Positions 25,799-33,669 of a DNA stretch of 64,000 nucleotides are shown one piece after another (within the stretch, counting starts at the first letter, position 1; every line of letters begins with the position of its first letter). The notes beneath the pieces were generated by a model. The model was not told the DNA's origin and searched no databases. It saw only the letters and a list, made by a program, of their open reading frames with translations. The stretch is from the NCBI RefSeq assembly GCF_030811685.1, contig NZ_JAUSRF010000019.1, positions 37,065-101,064 on the forward strand, read 5' to 3'. Origin of the DNA: Neorhizobium huautlense (lineage in GTDB: Bacteria > Pseudomonadota > Alphaproteobacteria > Rhizobiales > Rhizobiaceae). The translations under genes were made by a program, and so were the position numbers.

Positions 25799-26616
25799 CC
25801 AGTGTTTCCACCCCGAAAGCCGGCATTATAACGACGCTTGGTGCATGGCTGCTCGCCTTCATCTGGATCTCGCCCCTGCTTTTCGCATTCTGGGCCGCCT
25901 TTCACCCAGCCACGGGCGCGAGTTCCTTCGATCTGTTTGCGCCGCTGACACTGGAAAATTTTTCCCAGGTGCTCGCGGCCGCCCCCTTCCCGCGCTATTT
26001 TCTCAACACCTTCCTGCTGGTGTCGCTGATCCTTGCCTGCCAGCTGGTCGTCTGCACGCTTGCGGCCTACGCCTTCGTCTGTTTTCCGTTCCGCGGCTCC
26101 GGCATTCTTTTCATGCTGGTACTGATCCAGCTGATGATCATGCCGGAAATCCTGCTGGTGGAGAACTACCGGACACTGGCAAACCTTGGCCTGCGCGACA
26201 CCATTCTTGGTATGGGCTTGCCCTATCTCGCCTCCGCCTTCGGCATCTTCCTGTTTCGGCAGACGTTCAAGAGCATTCCAAAGGAGCTGGAAGAAGCGGC
26301 AAGGCTGGAAGGCGCCAATGCGTTTCAGATCCTGATGCGGGTCTTCGTGCCGCTCGCCAAACCTACCTATATCGCCTTCGGTCTGGTCACCGTCAGCTAT
26401 CACTGGAACAATTTTCTTTGGCCGCTGGTCGTCACCAACTCCGTGGAAACGCGCCCGACCACCGTCGGCCTGCAGGTTTTTGCCACCGTCGAACAGGGTG
26501 TCGACTGGGCACGGGTGACGGCCGCAACACTTCTTTCAGTCGCCCCGCTGCTCGTCGCATTCATCCTCTTCCAGCGCCAGTTCGTGCAGAGTTTTATGCG
26601 CGCCGGCATTCGTTAA
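25795..26616 (+). CDS. ugpE: UgpE-like ABC transporter permease
   Basis: The second channel subunit, 273 residues, about six TM helices. The EAA loop reads LEEAARLEGANAFQILMRVF, and a conserved SYHWNNFLWPLVVTNS follows, the WN-W pattern seen in UgpE/MalG proteins. It is translationally coupled to the previous gene and 12 bp before the phosphodiesterase gene. Confidence 0.88.
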   Translation: MTSVSTPKAGIITTLGAWLLAFIWISPLLFAFWAAFHPATGASSFDLFAPLTLENFSQVLAAAPFPRYFLNTFLLVSLILACQLVVCTLAAYAFVCFPFRGSGILFMLVLIQLMIMPEILLVENYRTLANLGLRDTILGMGLPYLASAFGIFLFRQTFKSIPKELEEAARLEGANAFQILMRVFVPLAKPTYIAFGLVTVSYHWNNFLWPLVVTNSVETRPTTVGLQVFATVEQGVDWARVTAATLLSVAPLLVAFILFQRQFVQSFMRAGIR

Positions 26617-26628
26617 GTTGGAACGACC

Positions 26629-27414
26629 ATGCTTATCGCCCATATTTCGGATTTTCATCTGTTCGCGAACGAACCCGAGACACCTCCGGTCCGGCTTGAC
26701 ATCGAACGCGTCGCCCGCAGGATCGTTGACGACCTGGCGAATTTCTCGCCTACACTCGATGCCGTCGCGTTTACCGGCGACGTCGCCGATGGCGGATCGA
26801 CTGCCGACTACGACATGTTGAAGGACGTTCTCGCACCGTTGAAAGTGCCGGTGCTGATCGTACCGGGCAATCATGACAGACGCGCCAATCTGCGGGCCGC
26901 CTTTGCCGATCGTCTGCCCTTCGAAACCGGCAGTTTTTTGAACTATGAAACGCAGATAGACGGTTTGCGGGTGCTGGCGCTGGATACTCTGGTCGAGGGA
27001 GAGGTAGCAGGAGCGCTCGCGCCCGAAAGCATCGAATGGCTGACCGGCAAACTCGATCGCAGGACCAAGGAGCCCACGCTGATCCTTCTGCATCACCCGC
27101 CGTTTCCTTCCGGCATCAAACCGCTGGACGGAAACGCACTGATCGCCGGGCGCGAGGAAATCGCCACGCTGGTCCGTAACTATGGTGGATCGCTGATCCT
27201 CCTCGCCGGTCACATCCATCGGCCCTATCAGGCGATCTGGAACGGTGCCTATTGCGCCGTCGGCGGCAGTCCCGCCTTCCAAGTCTCGCTCGACCTTGCC
27301 GCAACCGTGCACGAACCCGGCTGCATCACCGAACCCTATTCCTATTTCGTCTACCGCATCGAGGTGGATGGCACGATGGCCGTTCATACGCGCCATATCC
27401 CGATTGAAAACTGA
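26629..27414 (+). CDS. Metallophosphoesterase, GpdQ/CpdA-like phosphodiesterase
   Basis: The 261-residue cytoplasmic enzyme has every metal and active-site residue of the GpdQ class: Asp8 and His10 (ISDFHLF), Asp51 (TGDVAD), Asn81-His82 (PGNHDRR), a His pair at 155-156 (LLHHPPF), and His195/His197 (AGHIHRP). In GpdQ these bind two divalent metals and cleave glycerophosphodiesters. With a UgpB-like importer upstream and an inositol-monophosphatase-family gene downstream, the likely step is cutting an imported phosphodiester to an alcohol and a sugar- or polyol-phosphate. cAMP phosphodiesterase (CpdA) is the main family alternative but fits the operon less well. Confidence 0.85.
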   Translation: MLIAHISDFHLFANEPETPPVRLDIERVARRIVDDLANFSPTLDAVAFTGDVADGGSTADYDMLKDVLAPLKVPVLIVPGNHDRRANLRAAFADRLPFETGSFLNYETQIDGLRVLALDTLVEGEVAGALAPESIEWLTGKLDRRTKEPTLILLHHPPFPSGIKPLDGNALIAGREEIATLVRNYGGSLILLAGHIHRPYQAIWNGAYCAVGGSPAFQVSLDLAATVHEPGCITEPYSYFVYRIEVDGTMAVHTRHIPIEN

Positions 27415-27426
27415 AGGTACCTTGTT

Positions 27427-28203
27427 TTGAACAATCAACATCTGCGCGTAAAAGCCATTGCCGCCGAGGCAGGCCAAATCGCCTTGCGTCATTTCCGCGA
27501 TGCATCCGCTCTTGAAGTCGATAGCAAAGGTCCGCTTGATCTCGTCACCGCTGCCGACCGCGAGGTTGAAGGTTTCATCTGCGCAGAACTGTCGCGTGCG
27601 TTCCCGCAGGATGGCATTTTTGGTGAAGAGGGCAGCACCATCAAAGGCACGTCCGGCCGGACCTGGGTGATCGATCCGATCGACGGCACTTTCAATTTCG
27701 TGCGGGGCAGCCAGCACTGGGGCGTTTCGATTGGGCTTTTCGAGCAAGGCCGTCCGGTTTTCGGTGTCGTTAATGCGCCGGCATGCGGCGAGATCTTTGC
27801 CGGTGGTAACGATCTGCCGGCAGAACTGAACGGCAAACCTTTGCAGCCCCTGCCGGCTTTCAGGCGTGATCATGCGGCGATCGGCATCGGTATCCACCCG
27901 AAAATCCCGGCGGATCGCGGGATCGCGATTTTCAATGAGGTCATCGCTGACCTGAAACTGGCCTATCGAGTGACTGGATCGTCGGTCACGTCGCTGATCG
28001 ATATCGCCAAGGGTAGTGTCGATGGTTATGTCGGGCTCGGCATTCCCAGCTGGGACATTTTAGGCATGCTGCCATGCCTCGAACAACTCGGCGTCAGAAC
28101 GACGATCGACTGGCAAAAGTCCGGCCTCGACAGTGATCTTGCCTTTGCCTGCGGAAGTGGTGCGATGCTGGACGTTCTGGGTCGGATGACGCAGTTGAGA
28201 TGA
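27427..28203 (+). CDS. Inositol monophosphatase family phosphatase
   Basis: A 258-residue Mg-dependent phosphatase of the IMPase/SuhB/HisN fold. Motifs: LVTAADREVEG, FGEEGS (metal Glu), DPIDGTFNFVRG (the DPxDGT metal motif, residues ~81-92) and SWDILGMLPCLEQLG (the WD motif). It starts at a TTG 12 bp after the phosphodiesterase stop with AAGG upstream. The position suggests it removes phosphate from the product of the diesterase, for example inositol-1-phosphate or a sugar phosphate, as AccG is reported to do after AccF in agrocinopine breakdown. Substrates of this family cannot be assigned by motif alone. Confidence 0.87.
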   Translation: MNNQHLRVKAIAAEAGQIALRHFRDASALEVDSKGPLDLVTAADREVEGFICAELSRAFPQDGIFGEEGSTIKGTSGRTWVIDPIDGTFNFVRGSQHWGVSIGLFEQGRPVFGVVNAPACGEIFAGGNDLPAELNGKPLQPLPAFRRDHAAIGIGIHPKIPADRGIAIFNEVIADLKLAYRVTGSSVTSLIDIAKGSVDGYVGLGIPSWDILGMLPCLEQLGVRTTIDWQKSGLDSDLAFACGSGAMLDVLGRMTQLR

Positions 28204-28721
28204 GTTGCCGCGCTAACCTGGACATCGACGTGGCATCAGTCCCGTCAAACCAGAGCCGCAAGCCGCATCAATGCGGGGCGATCTGCTGGAGGCTGGACCA
28301 ATCGGGCAAGGTCGTCATTCTGCTTGTCACGAGCAGGGGCACGGGTCGCTGGATCATCCCCAAGGGCAATCTGAGAAAAAGAGAAAGCCAATACGAATGC
28401 GCCCGTCGGGAAGCCTTTGAGGAGGCGGGAGTGACGGGGCGGATCGGCAAGAGGCCGCTTGGCAACTTCATCTACTACAAGCGGGAACGTCAGCAATGGC
28501 TGACCGTCTCGGTCTTCCCGCTTCTCGTCAACCAGGAGGCAGATGAATTTCCCGAAACGGGCTTGCGTCAACGATGCTGGCTACCCATCGAAGAGGCGGC
28601 TGCCTGCCTGAACGAACCGGATCTGAGAGCCGTGTTCAGATCGCTCGAAGATCACGCCTGCATGGCAACGGCACCAAGTCCGTTTGCTGATCGTAGGCCA
28701 TGTATGAACTACGGCGCGTAA
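28200..28721 (+). CDS. Nudix hydrolase
   Basis: A 173-residue protein with a perfect Nudix box G-x5-E-x7-REAFEEAGV at about residues 58-80 (GNLRKRE, SQYECAR, REAFEEAGV), preceded by WIIPKG. It starts inside the stop of the phosphatase gene (ATGA), so it is the last gene of the operon. Small proteobacterial Nudix proteins of this pattern resemble diadenosine/diphosphoinositol polyphosphate hydrolases, but substrates are notoriously hard to predict. It may clean up a nucleoside diphosphate derivative or be a passenger. The last ~20 residues (ATAPSPFADRRPCMNYGA) look unstructured. Confidence 0.82.
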   Translation: MSCRANLDIDVASVPSNQSRKPHQCGAICWRLDQSGKVVILLVTSRGTGRWIIPKGNLRKRESQYECARREAFEEAGVTGRIGKRPLGNFIYYKRERQQWLTVSVFPLLVNQEADEFPETGLRQRCWLPIEEAAACLNEPDLRAVFRSLEDHACMATAPSPFADRRPCMNYGA

Positions 28722-28866
28722 CCATTCGCGTCTGGATGCGTGTGCGTGTATCAGAAAGCAGCCATTTGCTCTGCCATTGATCGGGAGATGAACTTTCGGT
28801 CGGCTCGAGTGACGTAGGGGCATCCAAACCAGCAACCCACACTTAGAAAATCTCCAGCTTAGGTTC

Positions 28867-29037
28867 TTATCTACCGGCATAGACTTCGGCGGCAGGATGG
28901 ATGAATCCGAGAGCGGAGATCGGGCCCACCCATTTCTTCAGCAAGCGATCCGCGATGGCGGCTCGGTCTGTTTGAATTTCCAGCGCCGCGCCATCAACAG
29001 TACGCCACACCGTATTTGGATGCAGTAGATCCTTCAA
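28867..29037 (-). CDS. Small hypothetical protein or gene remnant, 56 aa
   Basis: In the 390-bp stretch between the Nudix gene and the next importer, the minus strand holds a 56-codon frame starting at TTG: KDLLHPNTVWRTVDGAALEI, then QTDRAAIADRLLKKWVGPIS, ending in HPAAEVYAGR and a stop. Its composition looks protein-like and it lies 74 bp behind the ATPase gene on the same strand. There is no clear ribosome-binding site and I do not recognise the family; it could be the tail of a decayed gene. Nothing else is supported between 28722 and 29111. Confidence 0.3.
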   Translation of the reverse strand: MKDLLHPNTVWRTVDGAALEIQTDRAAIADRLLKKWVGPISALGFIHPAAEVYAGR

Positions 29038-29111
29038 TTAACCAGATCCGACGAACGGACAGTCGGCGGGATGTCGTTAGACGCTAACTCACCTTTGATC
29101 GCCGGGAAATC

Positions 29112-30182
29112 CTACAATGCAACACCGCTTTCGCGATCGAAGACATGTACCTGCTCCGCCGCGATGCTCGCTTGAAACAAGGAGCCGTGACGCTGCGGAT
29201 ATTCGCCGTCGACTATTGCCGTTACCGGCTGACCGGCAAGGTCGAAAATGACGTGGGTCTGGGCGCCGGTCGGTTCGACAAGCAGCGTCTGGCCTGTCAA
29301 TGCCGTGCCCGCCTTGCCGGGGCTTAAGTGTTCGGGCCGCAGGCCGATCTTGATCGGCTGGCCACGCCTGACCTTGCGATCCTGCGCAATGCGGATCGCC
29401 GTCCCATCAGAAAGGCGCACGGCCGCCTCCCCGCCTTCGGCGTCGATCGTGCCGTCGAGAAGGTTCATGGCCGGCGAGCCGATAAACGCCGCCACGAAAA
29501 GATTGGCCGGATTTTTGTAAAGCTCCATCGGCGTGCCCTGCTGCTCCACCCTGCCCTGATTGAGCACGACGATGCGGTCGGCCAGCGTCATCGCCTCGAT
29601 CTGGTCGTGGGTGACGTAGATGGAGGTTGTCTTGACCTTCTGGTGCAGCGTCTTGATTTCGGAGCGCATCTGCACGCGCAGCTTGGCATCGAGGTTAGAA
29701 AGCGGCTCATCGAACAGGAAAACGGCCGGGTTGCGAACGATAGCACGCCCCATTGCCACGCGCTGGCGCTGGCCGCCGGAAAGCTGGGCCGGTTTGCGCT
29801 CCATCAGCGGCAGAAGGTCGAGCATGCGCGCGGCTTCATTGACCCGCTCGGCGATTTCCGCCTTGCTTGCCCCGGAAAGCCGCAGGTTAAAACCCATGTT
29901 TTCCGCGACCGTCATATGCGGGTAGAGCGCATAAGACTGGAAAACCATCGCGATATTGCGCTCGCGCGGCGTCAGGTCGTTGACGACGGCATCGTCGATG
30001 ATGATCTCACCGCCGGAAATATCCTCTAGCCCAGCGATCATGCGCAACAGGGTGGATTTGCCGCAGCCGGACGGGCCTACCAGCGCCACGAACTCGCCAT
30101 CCTCGATGTGCAGCGAAACGCCGTGAATGACTTCGAGTGCGCCAAAAGCCTTGCGGACTTCGTGAAGTTCTACGGATGCCAT
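29112..30182 (-). CDS. CUT1 ABC transporter ATP-binding protein (UgpC-like)
   Basis: A 356-residue ATPase with Walker A GPSGCGKSTLLRMIAG, signature LSGGQRQRVAMGRAI, Walker B VFLFDEPLSNLDA, H-loop YVTHDQIEAM and a TOBE-type C-terminal domain (FIGSPAMNLLDG onward). It is the last gene of a minus-strand operon (binding protein, two permeases, ATPase) transcribed away from a ROK regulator. AGAAGAAAC precedes the ATG. Confidence 0.91.
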   Translation of the reverse strand: MASVELHEVRKAFGALEVIHGVSLHIEDGEFVALVGPSGCGKSTLLRMIAGLEDISGGEIIIDDAVVNDLTPRERNIAMVFQSYALYPHMTVAENMGFNLRLSGASKAEIAERVNEAARMLDLLPLMERKPAQLSGGQRQRVAMGRAIVRNPAVFLFDEPLSNLDAKLRVQMRSEIKTLHQKVKTTSIYVTHDQIEAMTLADRIVVLNQGRVEQQGTPMELYKNPANLFVAAFIGSPAMNLLDGTIDAEGGEAAVRLSDGTAIRIAQDRKVRRGQPIKIGLRPEHLSPGKAGTALTGQTLLVEPTGAQTHVIFDLAGQPVTAIVDGEYPQRHGSLFQASIAAEQVHVFDRESGVAL

Positions 30183-30204
30183 GTTTCTTCTCCGGTCCGG
30201 GCTG

Positions 30205-31089
30205 TCAGGATTTCACCGCACCGGCCGTGAGGCCGGCGATGATGTGTTTCTGGGCGAGGAAAAAGACGATGATGGTGGGCAGGATGGTGAGCGTGATGAA
30301 GGCCAGAACCAGCTGCCATTCGGTGTTGAACTCACCGCGATAGATCATGATGCCGAGCGGCCAGGGATAACGGCTTTCTGAATTCAGCATGATCAGCGGC
30401 AGGATATAGCTGTTCCAGCTGCCGACGAAGGAGATGATGCCGACGGTGGCGATGATCGGCCGCGATAATGGCAGGGTGATGTGCCAGAAGAAGCGCATGT
30501 AACCGCAGCCATCGACGAAGGCGGCATCGAACAGTTCCGACGGCAGGTTTCGAAAATAGTTGCGGAACAGCATGATGCTCATGCCGGTGCCGAAAGCGAC
30601 CTGCGGCAGGACCACGCCCCAATAGGTATCGACGAGGCCGAGATCACGGATGCGAATATAAAGCGGCAGGATGGCGGTGGCGGCCGGAAACATCAGCCCG
30701 ATCAGAAAATAGTTGAGCAGGTAATCCGAGCCGAAAAAGCGGATATGGGCGAAGCAGAAGGCCGCCATGGCGCCAAAAGCCAGGGTCAGGAACACGGTCA
30801 GCACCGCGATGACCAGCGAATTGCCCATCTGCAACCAGTAGCGCTGGCTGACAATGATGTCGCCGTAGTTGGACCACTGCCATTCCGTCGGCATGCCGAA
30901 CGGGTTGCCGCGCAGGTCGCTCAGCGTCTTGAAGCCGCCGAGCGCGGTGCTGATCAGCGGCACCACGACGATGATGGCCACGAGGATAAGTGCCACATAC
31001 ATATAGATCTGCGTGGTGGCGCGCAGGCGCTGGCCGGAACCGGGCGCCGTTGCGGCATCGATGGGTGGGGATGAGGCGATATCAGTCAT
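30205..31089 (-). CDS. CUT1 ABC transporter permease (MalG-like)
   Basis: A 294-residue inner-membrane subunit with a polar N-terminal tail (about 25 residues) before the first helix (IYMYVALILVAIIVVVPLIS). The EAA-type loop is SELFDAAFVDGCGYMRFFWH, degenerate at the first Glu-Ala-Ala, and FVGSWNSYILPLIMLNS is the conserved WN segment. It overlaps the start of the upstream permease frame by eight bases, so translation is coupled. Confidence 0.88.
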   Translation of the reverse strand: MTDIASSPPIDAATAPGSGQRLRATTQIYMYVALILVAIIVVVPLISTALGGFKTLSDLRGNPFGMPTEWQWSNYGDIIVSQRYWLQMGNSLVIAVLTVFLTLAFGAMAAFCFAHIRFFGSDYLLNYFLIGLMFPAATAILPLYIRIRDLGLVDTYWGVVLPQVAFGTGMSIMLFRNYFRNLPSELFDAAFVDGCGYMRFFWHITLPLSRPIIATVGIISFVGSWNSYILPLIMLNSESRYPWPLGIMIYRGEFNTEWQLVLAFITLTILPTIIVFFLAQKHIIAGLTAGAVKS

Positions 31090-32041
31090 GGCGCATAAAA
31101 ATCCGCTTGTAGCTGAAGGCGAGCGTGACGCAGATGACGAACAGCACGACGCCGACGGCGCTGCCGAACCCGACCTGCATGCGGGTCACCCCGAAATTGT
31201 ATAGGAAGGTCACCATGGTCTGCGTCGAGTTGGACGGACCACCGCCGGTGAGCGGCATGATCATGTCGAACAGCTGCAGCGAACCGACGACCGCGAAAAA
31301 GACGGACAGGCGCACGGTGGAGCCGAGCAGCGGCAGCGTGACCAGACGAAATTTCTGGAAACCGGTGGCGCCGTCGATATCGGCGGCTTCCAGCACGCTT
31401 TTGTCGATCGACTGCAGGCCGGCGATGAACAGCATCATGTGAAAACCAAAATATTTCCAGATGACGACGCCGAGGATGGCATACATGGCGGTATCGCGAT
31501 CGGCCAGCCAATAGGGCGGCTCGGCCCCGAACAGATGGGCGATGCCGCCGACCAGACCGAAATCCCCGTCATAAACGAACCGCCAGATCATGCCGGCGGC
31601 GACATCCGCCAGCACGTAAGGCAGGAAGAAGATCAGGCGGAAAAACAGCGCGCCATGGATGCGGCTGGAAATCATCGTCGCCAGCCAGAGCGCCAACGGG
31701 ATCTGAATGAGGATCGAAGCGACCACGATCATGCCGTTGTTGATCAGTGCCTGGCTGAAGGCGCTGTTGCGGAAGATCAGCTGGTAATTGCGCCAGCCTA
31801 CCCATTGCTCAGGCAGGCCATAACCGTTCCAGTTATAGAAGGAATACCAGGCCGCCTCGCCCATGGGCAGGATGACGAGCACCGTGAACAGCATGAGTGC
31901 CGGCGGCAGGAACAGGAGCAGCACCGGCCACTTGCTGTGCTTGAGCGACCGTTTTCGCCGTTGCAGCTTCACACGTGGCCTTATCTGGCCATCGGCCGCA
32001 GCATAGGTTCTGCCGGGCATGGTGGTTTCGCTCATGCTCAT
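31082..32041 (-). CDS. CUT1 ABC transporter permease (MalF-like)
   Basis: A 319-residue permease. The polar N-terminal ~40 residues contain a run of Arg/Lys (KLQRRKRSLKHSKWP) before the first helix. The EAA loop is LEAADIDGATGFQKFRLVTL, and MPLTGGGPSNSTQTMVTFLY is typical of the MalF partner. I chose the ATG at 32041 (MSMSETTMPG), because GAGG is well spaced before it; the in-frame ATG at 32047 sits too close to that site. Confidence 0.87.
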   Translation of the reverse strand: MSMSETTMPGRTYAAADGQIRPRVKLQRRKRSLKHSKWPVLLLFLPPALMLFTVLVILPMGEAAWYSFYNWNGYGLPEQWVGWRNYQLIFRNSAFSQALINNGMIVVASILIQIPLALWLATMISSRIHGALFFRLIFFLPYVLADVAAGMIWRFVYDGDFGLVGGIAHLFGAEPPYWLADRDTAMYAILGVVIWKYFGFHMMLFIAGLQSIDKSVLEAADIDGATGFQKFRLVTLPLLGSTVRLSVFFAVVGSLQLFDMIMPLTGGGPSNSTQTMVTFLYNFGVTRMQVGFGSAVGVVLFVICVTLAFSYKRIFMRHD

Positions 32042-32093
32042 TCGCATTCCTCATCTCGCACGGACGGGGCGGTATGGTCTTGGAAAATGACTA

Positions 32094-32136
32094 CCTGCGC
32101 TCCGGGGCATAAAACCCCATGGAGCGGGAGCGCAGG
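32094..32136. other. Large hairpin between binding-protein and permease genes
   Basis: CCTGCGCTCC (32094-32103) pairs with GGAGCGCAGG (32127-32136), and inside it GGGG (32104-32107) pairs with CCCC (32115-32118). It lies just after the end of the binding-protein gene on the transcribed strand, the same place as the hairpins in the other importer operons here. It could set the receptor-to-permease ratio. Confidence 0.55.
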
Positions 32137-32145
32137 CAAAGCGCC

Positions 32146-33441
32146 CTATTGGCGCTCGAGGGAAAAGGCATCCTCGATCTGCTGGGCGGCATCGGCCGGT
32201 TCCATGCCGCCGGAGACGATCTCGACGCTGACATCGTTGACCACGGCACCGACATTCGGACCCAGATCCTGATCGAGAAAATTCTGGTGCCAGGTTTCCT
32301 TGGCCAGCGTTTCGGCAACATCCTTCAGGAGCGGTTTTTCGATCGCTTCGCTGGCGCCCTTGGCAACCGGCATGATCTGCGTGTCCTTGGCGAGACGCTT
32401 CTGGACATCGATGTCTGCCATGTAGCGCAGAAACGCCTCGGTTTCCGGCGGTGCGTTTTTGGTCACTGCCCAGCCGTTGAGACCACCGAAACTATCGGTG
32501 ACCAGGCCGGGGGCGCCCTCGATGGTCGGAAACTGGAAGCGGCCGATATTGTCCTCAGCCAGCCCCTTGCGGCTGGTCGAGTTGGACGCCTGCGTGCCCG
32601 GCGTGCTTTCGAAGCCGAGGAGAATGGCTGCACGGCCATCGCCGAAAGTGGCTAGTGCATCGTTCCAGGTGGCGCCGAGATAGCCGTTCTGGAAGGGTTC
32701 GAGCTTGCCGAGTTCGGCCAGATGCTGGCCGGCTTTCACAAAGGGTTCGGCAGTGAAGCCGTCGTTTTCGCCGGCCTTGGCATCGGCAAATCCCTTCTGG
32801 CCTGCCTCGCGCATGGCGAGATAACTCCAGTAGAAATGCAGTGGCCATTTATCGAGACCGCCGCCGGCAATCGGCGTGATACCGGCACCTTTCAAAGTTT
32901 TCACCGCGCCGAGAAAATCATCCCAGGTGACGATCTTTGCGGCATCGACGCCCGCCTTCTGGAACATTTCCTTGTTGTAATAGAATGAGACAAGCCCGCT
33001 TTTCGCAGGCGACGCCCAGACCTTTCCGTCAAAGGTCAATCCTTCGATGGCCTTGGGGTTGATGGTATTGCGCCATTCGCCGCCATCGGCATCGAGCGCT
33101 GCGTCGATCGGGCGCAAGGCTCCGGTTTCGGCCTGCGCTTTCAGAACGCCGCCGCCCCAGGTGTAAAACATGCTTGGAGCATCCTTGGACTGCAGCAATG
33201 TCGGCATCTTTGCCTTGAAAGCCTGGTTTTCCAGGAACTGCATCTCGATCTTGACGCCAGGATTCTTTGCTTCAAACTCTCTGGCAACTTCTGTCCAGAG
33301 GCTGACAGCTGCGGGCAGCTGCTCGACATGCATCCAACGGATGACGCTTTCGGCACTCGCGGAACCTGCTCCGACAAGGCTGAAGGCGGCGACAGCAGCT
33401 GCGGTCGATACCATGCGGAAATGGAAAATCGTGTTCGACAT
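32146..33441 (-). CDS. CUT1 ABC transporter substrate-binding protein
   Basis: A 431-residue periplasmic receptor with a Sec signal peptide (MSNTIFHFRMVSTAAAVAAF, cleavage near ASAES). The mature protein begins VIRWMHVEQLPAAVSLWTEV and has the family-1 features AREFEAKNPGVKIEMQFL, WASPAKSGLVSFYYNKEMFQ and a lid region with AILLGFEST. The frame opens at 33459, but GGGAGGAG lies eight bases before the ATG at 33441. The promoter region has a TTTAAT-N11-ATTAAA palindrome also found before the divergent ROK gene. The ligand is probably a glycoside, given the neighbouring dehydrogenase and ThuA genes (inference). Confidence 0.88.
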   Translation of the reverse strand: MSNTIFHFRMVSTAAAVAAFSLVGAGSASAESVIRWMHVEQLPAAVSLWTEVAREFEAKNPGVKIEMQFLENQAFKAKMPTLLQSKDAPSMFYTWGGGVLKAQAETGALRPIDAALDADGGEWRNTINPKAIEGLTFDGKVWASPAKSGLVSFYYNKEMFQKAGVDAAKIVTWDDFLGAVKTLKGAGITPIAGGGLDKWPLHFYWSYLAMREAGQKGFADAKAGENDGFTAEPFVKAGQHLAELGKLEPFQNGYLGATWNDALATFGDGRAAILLGFESTPGTQASNSTSRKGLAEDNIGRFQFPTIEGAPGLVTDSFGGLNGWAVTKNAPPETEAFLRYMADIDVQKRLAKDTQIMPVAKGASEAIEKPLLKDVAETLAKETWHQNFLDQDLGPNVGAVVNDVSVEIVSGGMEPADAAQQIEDAFSLERQ

Positions 33442-33465
33442 AAAAGGCGCTCCTCCCAAAGCTCT

Positions 33466-33488
33466 TTTAATCCCGTATCCGAATTAAA
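33466..33488. promoter_or_regulatory. Operator copy 1 of the ROK-regulated divergent promoter
   Basis: TTTAAT-N11-ATTAAA at 33466-33488, 25 bp upstream of the importer start codon. When read on the minus strand its interior, TTAATTCGGAT, resembles copy 2. The pair in one divergent gap points to a dimeric regulator, most simply the adjacent ROK protein. Confidence 0.6.
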
Positions 33489-33614
33489 TAATTGAGGACC
33501 ATATCCGGCCTGTCAATAGCCAGAATGAAAATCCGGCATAAATGACAGGCTTACGGCTTAATTTGCAAAAACGCTCTTGCGCAGCCGCCGAAACTCGCCA
33601 TACAAACAGCGAAA

Positions 33615-33635
33615 TTAATTTGGATTGCGTATTAA
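33615..33635. promoter_or_regulatory. Operator copy 2 of the ROK-regulated divergent promoter
   Basis: TTAAT-N11-ATTAA at 33615-33635 with interior TTGGATTGCG. Arms and spacing match copy 1, which lies about 150 bp away. It is 35 bp before the ROK start codon, consistent with autoregulation. Confidence 0.6.
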
Positions 33636-33669
33636 ATCGCGTTCGACGCAAGAGGCTTGCGCACACGAT

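Noticed and set aside
21645..28721. Calling the whole operon a true agrocinopine (acc) locus
   Set aside because: The importer is UgpB/CUT1-type rather than the oligopeptide-type transporter of the known acc operon, and no opine-specific marker is seen; only the logic of diesterase plus phosphatase is shared.
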